From JAVJSF01 sp040219555 (GTDB lineage: Bacteria; Actinomycetota; Thermoleophilia; Miltoncostaeales; Miltoncostaeaceae), in assembly GCA_040219555.1 (NCBI GenBank), contig JAVJSF010000007.1:1-31637 (forward strand): a DNA stretch of 31,637 nucleotides, read 5' to 3'. The notes below the pieces were generated by a model. That model was given only the letters and a program-made list of their open reading frames with translations, had not been told where the DNA came from and made no database searches. This document shows, one piece after another, positions 1-7,509 of the stretch (the stretch's first letter is position 1; each line of letters starts with the position of its first letter). The position numbers were made by a program, and so were the translations under genes.

Positions 1-436
1 CCGTGCACGCATGGCCTCTCCTCCGCTGCGGTGGTCGGCCACGTACGTACGGCCCCCCCAACCCTCCCCCATGCGGGTGATGGCGTCAACCGGCACCGCT
101 CCCCCGGAGACCCGGCCGCGCTCAGTCCAGGTTGGCGTTGATGCAGGTGAGCATGTCCAGCGCCCGGATGTCGGTGAGCCGGTTGGCGCCCACGCCGGCG
201 CGGGTGAAGCCGGCCTCGGACATGCGCTGGTTGATGCGCAGCTGGGCCGTGGTGGGCCGGACCACCCCGCGCTCGCCACCGCTGGGAGTCCTGGACTACG
301 GGCGTCCCTCCAGGCGCGGACCTGAGACTGCGGAGGCCTGTGTGATCTCGCCGGCGACCGCGGCCGGTGCCCTACGACCCCGAGCGCCACGGTGCCTGAG
401 GGGGCTTGCTCCGATCACGGGCCGATATGGGGCTAC
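1..436. other. Region without a secure gene
   Basis: Neither strand holds a convincing full-length coding sequence here. The only pattern worth naming is the short minus-strand frame at 122-295, given separately. The stretch 296-436, just downstream of ccmH, has no clear hairpin terminator, tRNA-like fold or promoter that I can recognise. The first 120 bases are low-complexity GC-rich sequence with a run of C around 51-69. The region could be the decayed end of a gene, or intergenic sequence between ccmH and a gene lying to the left of the window. Confidence 0.5.
122..295 (-). pseudogene. Possible degraded or truncated reading frame (C-terminal fragment)
   Basis: A minus-strand frame is open from an in-frame TAG at 298-296 down to a TGA at 124-122. 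Its last 40 or so residues look protein-like rather than random: they include the stretch TTAQLRINQRMSEAGFTRAG and end in LTCINANLD. The residue mix (N, I, M, Q, F) differs from the Arg/Ala/Gly/Pro strings typical of wrong frames in this genome. A GTG in the frame would give about 47 residues, but no good ribosome binding site precedes it, and the same frame upstream of the TAG is only weakly protein-like. It could be a remnant of a longer gene broken by a stop or frameshift, or a small real gene. I do not recognise a family. Confidence 0.3.
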
Positions 437-877
437 TCAGTCCCCCAGCCGGCGCAACTCGTCGTCCACGCGGGCGCGGTCCTCGGGCGAGAGAGCGGGG
501 CCGGCGGCCGGACCGGCCCTCCCCCGCGACCAAGCGCGCGCCACCAGCGGCACGGCGATCAGACCCGCAAGAAGCACGGCGAAGGGCACCACCCACACCA
601 CGAGGCTGAACCCGCTCTTGGGCGGGGTGGCCAGCACCTCCGGCCCGAAGTCGGCAACCATCAACTCGAGGATCTCGTCCTTGCTGCGGCCCTCGCGGAT
701 GTACTCGCCGATGATGCGCTTCATGTCGCCCGCCACCGGCGAGTTCGAGACGTCGAGCGGCGCGTTGCAGGTGGGGCAGCGCAACTCGCGCGCCACCTCG
801 GTGACGCTGAGCGCCGCCGCGAGGCCGGGCAGGGCGAGGAGGGAGACGAGCGCGATGGCCAGGATGCGGCGCAGCAT
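437..877 (-). CDS. ccmH: Cytochrome c maturation protein CcmH (CycL/Ccl2-type thiol-disulfide protein)
   Basis: CcmH is a membrane-anchored thiol protein of the System I cytochrome c maturation pathway. It acts outside the membrane on the apocytochrome CXXCH cysteines before haem ligation. The 146-residue product has an N-terminal signal/anchor (about residues 4-22), then the family motif LRCPTCNAPLD with the redox cysteines at 34 and 37. A helical segment with DMKRIIGEYIREG follows, and one membrane helix near residues 95-115. The ATG at 877 shares one base with the ccmG stop, so the pair is translationally coupled. Length fits short CcmH proteins without a TPR (CcmI-like) extension. The identification is firm from the RCPTC region plus the ccmG neighbour; the other ccm genes are not in this window. 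Confidence 0.9.
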   Translation of the reverse strand: MLRRILAIALVSLLALPGLAAALSVTEVARELRCPTCNAPLDVSNSPVAGDMKRIIGEYIREGRSKDEILELMVADFGPEVLATPPKSGFSLVVWVVPFAVLLAGLIAVPLVARAWSRGRAGPAAGPALSPEDRARVDDELRRLGD

Positions 878-1503
878 CAGCGCTCCTCGCCGAGGATCTG
901 CTCGATCGCCGTGGTGAGCTGGGCCGGATGGGTGAGCTGGCCGATGTGCTTGAGGGCGATCCGCCCCTCGGGGTCGACGATGAACGTCTCGGGGAGGTTG
1001 CCCACCTCGAAGCGGCGCTTGGTGTCGTCGCCGCCGTCGCGCACGTTGGCGTACGAGACCTCGTGCTCGGCGATGAACTCCCGCGCGCTGCGCGAAGCGT
1101 CCTCGACATCGACGCCCAGCACCATCACCGGGGCTCCGCGCTCCCGATAGCCGCGGGCGACGCCCTCGAGGATGGGCGCCTCGGCCACGCACGGGCCGCA
1201 CCACGAGGCCCAGAAGTTGACCACCACCACCCGGCCGCGCAGCTCGTCCAGGCGGAACTCGGCGCCCTCGGGCCCCACGCCGTCGGCCGCGGCCAGCACG
1301 GGCAGCGCCAGCTCCGGGGCGGGCGGGCGCTCGCCGGCGTCGAGCGCGTCCTGGATCGTGCTCTCGACCTCGCTGTTCATGAGGCCGACCGCCAGGACCG
1401 CCACCACCGCCAGCGCGACGAGTGCGGTTGCGATGCCCACGGCCAGCCGCCGGCGCGACCGGCCCCGAGGGGGCTCGGCGCCGCTTGGGCTCGACTGGTC
1501 CAT
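877..1503 (-). CDS. ccmG: Thioredoxin-like thiol:disulfide protein CcmG/DsbE (TlpA/ResA family)
   Basis: This is a periplasm-facing thioredoxin-fold reductant for cytochrome c maturation. The 208-residue product has a cytoplasmic N-terminus rich in Arg, a single membrane anchor (about residues 20-42) and a thioredoxin domain from about residue 60. The active site is NFWASWCGPC, with the CXXC cysteines at 102 and 105, and a cis-proline loop GNLPETFIVD has Pro at 171. It overlaps ccmH by one base, which supports CcmG rather than a generic TlpA. The start ATG at 1503 has no Shine-Dalgarno sequence. Instead TACGAT ends six bases upstream, so a leaderless transcript is likely. The gene is divergent from the lipoprotein gene at 1626. 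Confidence 0.9.
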   Translation of the reverse strand: MDQSSPSGAEPPRGRSRRRLAVGIATALVALAVVAVLAVGLMNSEVESTIQDALDAGERPPAPELALPVLAAADGVGPEGAEFRLDELRGRVVVVNFWASWCGPCVAEAPILEGVARGYRERGAPVMVLGVDVEDASRSAREFIAEHEVSYANVRDGGDDTKRRFEVGNLPETFIVDPEGRIALKHIGQLTHPAQLTTAIEQILGEER

Positions 1504-1509
1504 GGATCC

Positions 1510-1515
1510 ATCGTA
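1510..1515 (-). promoter_or_regulatory. Putative -10 box TACGAT for leaderless ccmG mRNA
   Basis: Read on the minus strand, TACGAT is followed by six bases (GGATCC) and then the ccmG ATG. That spacing places transcription start at or next to the start codon. No convincing -35 is visible. The same hexamer occurs before lepA and murJ. Confidence 0.5.
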
Positions 1516-1612
1516 GACCAGCGCCGGCGCGACCCGATGGGCCGATAGGCCATCTTCACGCCGGCGTCCGGCCCCCGTGCCGTGGGCGCCTCGCGCTCGC
1601 CCCGGTCGGCGC

Positions 1613-1618
1613 TAGGGT
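1613..1618 (+). promoter_or_regulatory. Putative -10 box TAGGGT for the 1626 lipoprotein gene
   Basis: TAGGGT fits TANNNT and lies seven bases before the ATG at 1626. There is no other clear ribosome binding site, so a leaderless start is plausible, although AGGGT could also act as a weak Shine-Dalgarno sequence. Confidence 0.4.
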
Positions 1619-1625
1619 CGAGCCG

Positions 1626-2213
1626 ATGGCCCGCCCACGCCCCTCCCGCCGCCGGCCCACCCTCGCCCTCCTCGCCGCGACCGCGGCGCTGGCCGCGGGA
1701 GGCTGCGGCGGCGAGGCTGCGGGCGGCGGCGAGGGGACCATCTCCGAGGCGGTCGTCACGACGCCCACGCCGGCCCTGGTCGCACGGGCGGAGACGCTGG
1801 CCGCGTGCCTGGCCGCGGCCGATCTGGGAGGCCTGCCCGCCCAGCTCACCCCCATCGACCTGCGCGCGGCGGCGGTGGGCGTCACGATCACCGGCCTCCC
1901 GGTGGGCGACGGCGGACGGGCCGACGGCGGCGGGATCGTGTGGCTGTTCGAGGACGAGGACGCCGCCGAGGGATCGATCGCGCAGGTCACCGCCCCGGGC
2001 CCGGGCGAGCGCGAGCAGTACATCGACGGCGCGGCGATCGTGATCCTCTACGAGGGCGCCGACGACGAGGCCGTGGCCGTGCTCGAGCGCTGCGTCGGGC
2101 GCGTGTCTGATCCGGCGCCCGACGGCGCCGAGGCTCAGGCCCCGGGGAAGGCCGACGCCCCGCCGGGGGCCACGGCGACGGTGCCCGCCGGGTCACCGCC
2201 GAGCTCGGCGTAG
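1626..2213 (+). CDS. Putative lipoprotein of unknown function
   Basis: The predicted product has 195 residues. It begins with a basic n-region (RPRPSRRR), a hydrophobic core and a lipobox-like LAAGGC with the acylatable Cys at 27, so it should be a membrane-anchored exported lipoprotein. The mature part has a cysteine near residue 61 (in LAACLAAADL) and another near the end of the folded part (LERCVGRV), which could form a disulfide. It also has alternating strand-like segments around AVGVTITGLPVG, GGIVWLFEDED and GAAIVILYEG. The tail is Pro/Ala-rich. I do not recognise a family. The last 79 bases overlap the 3' end of the convergent gene at 2135-2857, which lowers confidence in the exact C-terminus. 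The ATG at 1626 is chosen because it directly precedes the signal peptide. Confidence 0.65.
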   Translation: MARPRPSRRRPTLALLAATAALAAGGCGGEAAGGGEGTISEAVVTTPTPALVARAETLAACLAAADLGGLPAQLTPIDLRAAAVGVTITGLPVGDGGRADGGGIVWLFEDEDAAEGSIAQVTAPGPGEREQYIDGAAIVILYEGADDEAVAVLERCVGRVSDPAPDGAEAQAPGKADAPPGATATVPAGSPPSSA

Positions 2214-2845
2214 AGGATCGTGGTGTTGCGCAGCCAGTTCGAGTTGAGGCCCGTGGGGTCGTTGGCCGCACCCACCGGGCAGTACTTCTGCTGGATCTGC
2301 CCCAAGGTGACCAGGCCCTCCTCCAGGTAGCCCCGACGCAGGCCGGCCGCCACGGTGGCGATGTTCTCCTCCCAGGAGGCGAACGGGCGGTGCGGGCCCC
2401 AGCCGAAGGCGTTGTGGATGGAGCGCGCACCGGGGTCGGAGCCCAGGCCGCTCTCGGCACGGGCGATCGCCGCCAGGGCCCGCGGATCAATGCCGTTGGC
2501 CGTACCCTCGCGGACGAAGACGGCCCCGTAGCCCTGGAGCGGCGAGTCGGGGTTCTTGCGGGCGATCCACTCGTCGATCTGGGCGGCCATCTCGGCGGCG
2601 CCGGGGGTGGCGGCGATGGCACCGGCGGCCGTCGTGGGCCCGGCGGCGCCCGTGCCTTGGGCCCGGGAGAGCGCCATCGCGAACGGCATGCCGGGGTCCG
2701 CGGCGGTGGCGCTCATCGCCGGGGGCATGGCGGTGCCGGCGGCCGCGCTCGCCGGAGAGGCCATGAGCGGGGCGGACGCCATCGTCCGGATCTGGTCGAT
2801 CCGGCCCAGCACCGCCCCGATGCCCACCATCTCGTTCACGCTCAT
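2135..2845 (-). CDS. Lysozyme-like / lytic transglycosylase (SLT-type) domain protein
   Basis: The C-terminal half looks like a peptidoglycan-cleaving lysozyme-fold domain. IDPRALAAIARAESGLGSDP carries the Ala-Arg-Ala-Glu-Ser motif with the presumed catalytic Glu, followed by the substrate-groove segment IHNAFGWGPHRPF, a helix NIATVAAGLRRGYL and the late region IQQKYCPVGAANDPTGLN. The N-terminal part has a short helix (VGIGAVLGRIDQIRTM) then a long Ala/Pro/Met-rich linker, with no clear signal peptide. Similar short helices occur on transglycosylases encoded near flagellar genes in other actinobacteria, but no flagellar gene is present here. The start is ambiguous: ATG at 2845 (MSVNEM, 236 residues) or ATG at 2857 (MCVGMS, 240 residues). 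It follows trpC by about 50 bases and may be read from the trp operon. Confidence 0.75.
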   Translation of the reverse strand: MSVNEMVGIGAVLGRIDQIRTMASAPLMASPASAAAGTAMPPAMSATAADPGMPFAMALSRAQGTGAAGPTTAAGAIAATPGAAEMAAQIDEWIARKNPDSPLQGYGAVFVREGTANGIDPRALAAIARAESGLGSDPGARSIHNAFGWGPHRPFASWEENIATVAAGLRRGYLEEGLVTLGQIQQKYCPVGAANDPTGLNSNWLRNTTILYAELGGDPAGTVAVAPGGASAFPGA

Positions 2846-2857
2846 CCCGACGCACAT

Positions 2858-2873
2858 CGGCCGACACCGGCCG
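2858..2873 (-). terminator. Weak hairpin between trpC and the transglycosylase gene
   Basis: CGGCCG at 2858-2863 pairs with CGGCCG at 2868-2873 across a four-base loop. There is no T-run. It overlaps the sequence just before the next start codon, so it may reduce read-through from trpC or affect translation start. Such short GC hairpins are also expected by chance in this genome. Confidence 0.25.
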
Positions 2874-2898
2874 GGGTATGAGCGGAGCGCCGCGCCGT

Positions 2899-3678
2899 TC
2901 AGTCGGTCAGCAGGCCCCGCACCGCATCCCGCGGGTCGGGCTCGCGCATCAGCGCCTCGCCCACCAGGATCGCGTCGACCCCGGCCTCCTCCAGGTCACG
3001 CACGTCCTGGCGGGTCGTGATGCCCGACTCGGCCACGACGACGGTGCCGGCAGGGACGTCGGCCAGCAGCCGGTAGGTGGTGTCGAGGTCCACCTCCAGG
3101 CTGTGCAGATCGCGGTTGTTGATGCCGATCACCTCGGCGCCGGCCTCGACCGCGGTCTCCACCTCCTCCTCATCGTGGACCTCCACCAGCGCGTCCATGC
3201 CGAGGTCGGAGGCGGCGGTGATCAGGGCCGCCAGACGCTCGGGCTCGAGCGCCGCAACGATCAGCAGCACCGCGTCGGCGCCGGCGATGCGCGCCTCGAT
3301 GAGCTGGTACTCGTCCACGAGGAAGTCCTTGCGCAGCAACGGGAGGTCCACCGCGGCGCGGGCCTCCACGAGGTCGTCCAGGCTCCCGCCGAACCACTCC
3401 GGCTCGGTCAGCACCGACACCGCCCGGGCGCCCGCGTCCTGGTAGGCCGTGACGATCTCGGTCACGCCGGCCCCCGGCCGGATGGGACCCTTGGACGGGC
3501 TGGAGCGCTTCATCTCGGCTATCAGCGATATCCCCTCGCCGATGAGGGTCTCCGAGAAGGGCCGTCCGCGCCGGAGGGGGCCGAGGCGCGCCTGCAGCTC
3601 GGCGGCGGGCTTGAGGCGCATCCGCTCGGCCAGATCGGCCTGGGTGCGTTCGACGACGGTTTCGAGGAAGGTGCCCAT
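2899..3678 (-). CDS. trpC: Indole-3-glycerol phosphate synthase TrpC
   Basis: TrpC converts 1-(2-carboxyphenylamino)-1-deoxyribulose 5-phosphate to indole-3-glycerol phosphate, the fourth step from chorismate in tryptophan synthesis. The 259-residue product is a stand-alone TIM barrel. Family hallmarks include the catalytic-lysine segments AEMKRSSPSKGPI and LLRKDFLVDEYQL, then the glutamate/asparagine motifs VEVHDEEEV and GINNRDLHSLEVD, and the phosphate loop VAESGITTRQDV and LVGEALMREPDP. It is not fused to TrpF. The ATG at 3678 is 14 bases after the trpD stop and gives the usual N-terminal helix (FLETVVERTQADLAERM). It is the last recognisable trp gene of this operon. Confidence 0.96.
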   Translation of the reverse strand: MGTFLETVVERTQADLAERMRLKPAAELQARLGPLRRGRPFSETLIGEGISLIAEMKRSSPSKGPIRPGAGVTEIVTAYQDAGARAVSVLTEPEWFGGSLDDLVEARAAVDLPLLRKDFLVDEYQLIEARIAGADAVLLIVAALEPERLAALITAASDLGMDALVEVHDEEEVETAVEAGAEVIGINNRDLHSLEVDLDTTYRLLADVPAGTVVVAESGITTRQDVRDLEEAGVDAILVGEALMREPDPRDAVRGLLTD

Positions 3679-3692
3679 CCGCTGCCCGAAGC

Positions 3693-4724
3693 CTACGCGC
3701 CCGCGAGGCGCTGCGTGGTGGCCACGAAGGCCGCCAGCCGCTCGGCGGCGGCGCCCTCGTCGATGCTCTCCTGAGCCCGCGCGATCCCGCCGGCCAGGTC
3801 GTCCGCCCCGCCGGCCACCCACACCGCCGCTCCCGCGTTCAGGACCACCAGGTCGCGGGCCGGCCCCGGCACGCCGTCCAGCACCGCGCGGGTGATCCGC
3901 GCGTTGTCGCCCGGGTCGCCCCCCGCGATGTGGGCGTCCGCCGGCGGGGCGAAGCCGAAGTCGGCGGGGTCGATCTCGGTGGCGCGCACCTGCCCGTCGC
4001 CGACCCCCAGCACGTCGTTGACCGCCCCCGTGGAGAGTTCGTCCAGCCCGTCGCGCCCGCGCACCACCAGCGCGCGCTCGGTGCCCAGCGCCGCCAGGGC
4101 CTCCGCCATGCGGCGCAGGTACTCCGGGTCGGACACGCCCAGCAGCTGACGGGGGGCGCCGGCGGGGTTGGCCAGCGGGCCGATCAGGTTGAAGACCGTG
4201 CGCACGGCCAGGGCGCGGCGCACCGGGACGATGTGCCGGAAGGCCGGGTGGTGCGCGGGCGCGAACATGAACCCCACCCCGGTCTCCTCCAGACAGCGGG
4301 CCACGGCGTCCGGGTCGAGTTCGATGGAGGCCCCCAGCGCCTCCAGAAGGTCCGCGCTGCCGCACTTCGAGGTTGCCGAGCGGTTCCCGTGCTTGGCCAC
4401 CGCAACCCCGGCGCCGGCCACCACGAAGGCGGCCGTGGTGGAGATGTTGAAGGTGGAGCGCCCGCCCCCGGTGCCGCACGTGTCCACGAAGGGGCCGGCC
4501 GGGCCGCTCACCGTCTGGGCGTGCGCGCGGATGACGCTCGCCAGGCCCGCGATCTCCTCGGCGCTCTCCCCCTTGGCCCGCAGGGCGATGAGGAAGCCCG
4601 CGGTCTGGGCCTCCCCGGCCTCGCCCGCCATGATCGCCGAGAGGCACTCCTCAGCGGTTGCCCGCCCGATGTCCTCCCCCTCGAGCAGCGCGTCGATGGC
4701 GCGCGAGATCACCGGGTCGGGCAC
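3693..4724 (-). CDS. trpD: Anthranilate phosphoribosyltransferase TrpD
   Basis: TrpD transfers phosphoribose from PRPP to anthranilate. The 343-residue product shows the PRPP-binding loop VDTCGTGGGRSTFNISTTA, the KHGNRSATSKCGSADLLEALG region, and the GRDGLDELS metal-binding motif of the family. The start is the GTG at 4724: GGAGG lies five bases upstream, and the product then begins just before the VISRAIDALLEGEDI helix typical of TrpD N-termini. The Shine-Dalgarno sequence falls inside the last codons of trpG, and only two bases separate the trpG stop from this start, so translation is coupled. No trpG fusion is seen. Confidence 0.96.
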   Translation of the reverse strand: MPDPVISRAIDALLEGEDIGRATAEECLSAIMAGEAGEAQTAGFLIALRAKGESAEEIAGLASVIRAHAQTVSGPAGPFVDTCGTGGGRSTFNISTTAAFVVAGAGVAVAKHGNRSATSKCGSADLLEALGASIELDPDAVARCLEETGVGFMFAPAHHPAFRHIVPVRRALAVRTVFNLIGPLANPAGAPRQLLGVSDPEYLRRMAEALAALGTERALVVRGRDGLDELSTGAVNDVLGVGDGQVRATEIDPADFGFAPPADAHIAGGDPGDNARITRAVLDGVPGPARDLVVLNAGAAVWVAGGADDLAGGIARAQESIDEGAAAERLAAFVATTQRLAGA

Positions 4725-4726
4725 CG

Positions 4727-5307
<581 letters not shown>

Positions 5308-5308
<1 letters not shown>

Positions 5309-6843
5309 CACCAGCCCTCCTGGGCGGCGGCGACCTCGATGGCGTGCAGCAGGGCCGCCGCCTTGTTCTGGCTCTCCACGAACTCGGTGGCGGGCACCGA
5401 GTCGGCCACCACGCCGGCGCCGGCCTGGACATGCACCGAACCGCGCGCGCAGACCAGCGTGCGGATGGTGATGCACGTGTCGAGGTCGCCGTTCCAGCCG
5501 AGGTAGCCGACCGCGCCGCCGTAGGGGCCGCGCTTGGTGGGCTCCAGCTCGTCGATGATCTCCATGGCGCGGACCTTGGGCGCCCCCGAGAGCGTCCCGG
5601 CCGGGAACACGGCGCGCAGAGCGTCGGCGGCGCGCGCGCCGGGGCGCAGGCGCCCCTCCACGGAGCTCTCGATGTGCATGATGTGGCTGTAGCGGCGCAC
5701 GTCCATCAGCTCGGACACGTGCACCGAGCCGATCTCCGCCACCCGCCCCAGGTCGTTGCGCCCCAGGTCCACCAGCATCACGTGCTCGGCGCGCTCCTTG
5801 GGGTCGGCCAGCAGCTCCTCGGCCAGGCGCTGGTCCTCGGCCTCGTCCTCCCCACGCGGGCGCGAGCCGGCGATGGGATGGGTCTGCACCGCATCGCCCT
5901 GCACCTTCACCAGCAACTCGGGCGAGGAGCCCACCAGCGTCACGTCCTCGCACTCGAAGAAGTACATGTACGGCGAGGGGTTGACGGTGCGCAGCGCCCG
6001 GTAGACGGCGAAGGGGTCGAGGTTCATGTCCACCGAGAAGCGCTGGGAGGGCACCACCTGGAAGGCGTCGCCGGCGAAGATGTACTCGCGGCAGCGCTCC
6101 ACGGCCGCCTCGTAGTCGCCCCGGGGCATGTTGGGACGCACCTCGCCCAGGTCCGGCGCCGGGCGCGGTGGCGGGGGCGGCACCGGGCCCTGCAGGCGGC
6201 CCTTGAGCTCCGCGATCTGGGCCACCGCCGCGGCGTAGGCGGCGTCGATGTCGGTGCCGGCGCCCGTGGGGCAGGGCACCACGATCGTCAGGGTGCGGCG
6301 CAGGTGGTCGAAGATCACCACCGGCCCGGTGATGACCGCCACCAGATCCGGCACCCCGAGGTCATCGGCCGGGACATCGGGCAGCCGCTCCACGGTGCGC
6401 ACCAGGTCGTAGCCGAAGTAGCCCACGGCACCGCCCCAGAAGGCCAGCGGCTCGTCGGGCTCGGCGACCCGCGCCGCCTCCACCACGTCCTGCACGGCCC
6501 CGAAGGGGTCGGCCGGGTCGAGCGCCTCGGTGCTCCCGTCGGCGCGCGTGAGCGTGAGGGCGCCGGCCGCGCCGCGGATCACGGCCTGCGGCCGCACGCC
6601 GATCATCGAGTGGCGACCCAGCCGGCCCTGCTCGACCGACTCCAACAGGAAGGCGGGCCCGCCGTCACGCAACTTCAGGAAGGCGCTGACCGGCGTCTCG
6701 CAGTCGGCGATCCAGGTATGGGCCAACGGCACCGCCCCGGCCGCGCCGGCGCGTGCGCGGACCTCATCGAGGGCCGGCGTCGTGCGCGGGCCATCGTCGG
6801 TCGCGGGCGCCACCCGCAGGGCCGGGGAGCCCTCCGGGCTCAC
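5308..6843 (-). CDS. trpE: Anthranilate synthase component I TrpE
   Basis: TrpE makes anthranilate from chorismate with ammonia from TrpG. The 511-residue product has the N-terminal tryptophan feedback-site region around FLLESVEQGRLGRHSMIG. The chorismate-binding domain follows, with AGDAFQVVPSQRF, SPYMYFFECEDVTLVGSSPE, HPIAGSRPRGEDEAED, MLVDLGRNDLGRVAE, FPAGTLSGAPKVRAMEIID and the C-terminal ITIRTLV and GAGVVADSVPATEFVES motifs. The start is the GTG at 6843, whose GTGA overlaps the hisIE stop by four bases. Upstream in-frame codons lie inside hisIE. There is no leader peptide or attenuator because the gene sits inside an operon. The LLES-type motif suggests normal feedback inhibition by tryptophan. 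Confidence 0.96.
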
Positions 6844-7487
6844 GCGGGCGGTGGCCGGCGCGAGGCCAGCTCGGCCGCCACCTCGTCCAGGTCGACCCCG
6901 CTGGCCTGCCACAGGACCGAGAGGTGGTAGAGGAGGTCGGCGCTCTCGTAGACCACCTGGTCGTGCTCGCGCCCCTTGGCGGCGATGACCACCTCGGTCG
7001 CCTCCTCCCCCACCTTCTTGCACACCGTGTCGATGCCCTTGGCCAGCAGGCGGGCCGTGTACGAGGACTCCGGGTCGGCGTCCCCGGCGCGGGACGCGAC
7101 GGTGCGCACCAGGTCGGCCAGGGCGGCGAACGGCTGGGCCGGCGGGGCGCCGGCGGCGGTGAAGAAGCAGGTGGGCTCGCCCGTGTGGCAGGCCGGTCCG
7201 GTCTGGTCGACCAGCAGCAGCAGGCAGTCGCCATCGCAGTCCAGCAGCACCGAGCGCACCGCCTGGGTGTTGCCGGAGGTGGCGCCCTTGTGCCACAGCT
7301 CGCCGCGGGAGCGGCTCCAGAACCAGCTCACGCCCTCGCGCAGGGTCAGGTCCAGGGACTCGCGGTTCATGTACGCCTGCATCAGCACGCGGCCCGATCC
7401 GGCGTCCTGGACCACCGCGGGCACCAGGCCGGCCTCGTCGAATCGCACGCGCCCCGTCAGTTCGGCGGGGTCGACCGCGCCGATCAC
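6840..7487 (-). CDS. hisIE: Bifunctional phosphoribosyl-AMP cyclohydrolase / phosphoribosyl-ATP pyrophosphatase HisIE
   Basis: This protein should carry out steps 2 and 3 of histidine synthesis. The first about 120 residues are HisI: LVPAVVQDAGSGRVLMQAYM, then SRSRGELWHKGATSGNTQAV, the metal-binding DCDGD and the ACHTGEPTCFF cysteine motif. A linker leads to a HisE all-helical domain with SSYTARLLAKGIDTVCKKVG, EEATEVVIAAKG and ESADLLYHLSVL. The GTG at 7487 is chosen because GGAG lies six bases upstream and the HisI homology begins soon after. An alternative GTG at 7520, overlapping deoC, would add 11 residues. Many actinobacteria, such as mycobacteria, encode HisI and HisE separately, so the fusion is worth noting. 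It is coupled to trpE by a GTGA overlap. Confidence 0.94.
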   Translation of the reverse strand: MIGAVDPAELTGRVRFDEAGLVPAVVQDAGSGRVLMQAYMNRESLDLTLREGVSWFWSRSRGELWHKGATSGNTQAVRSVLLDCDGDCLLLLVDQTGPACHTGEPTCFFTAAGAPPAQPFAALADLVRTVASRAGDADPESSYTARLLAKGIDTVCKKVGEEATEVVIAAKGREHDQVVYESADLLYHLSVLWQASGVDLDEVAAELASRRPPPA

Positions 7488-7509
7488 GCGGCGCTCCGGA
7501 TCGTGCGGG

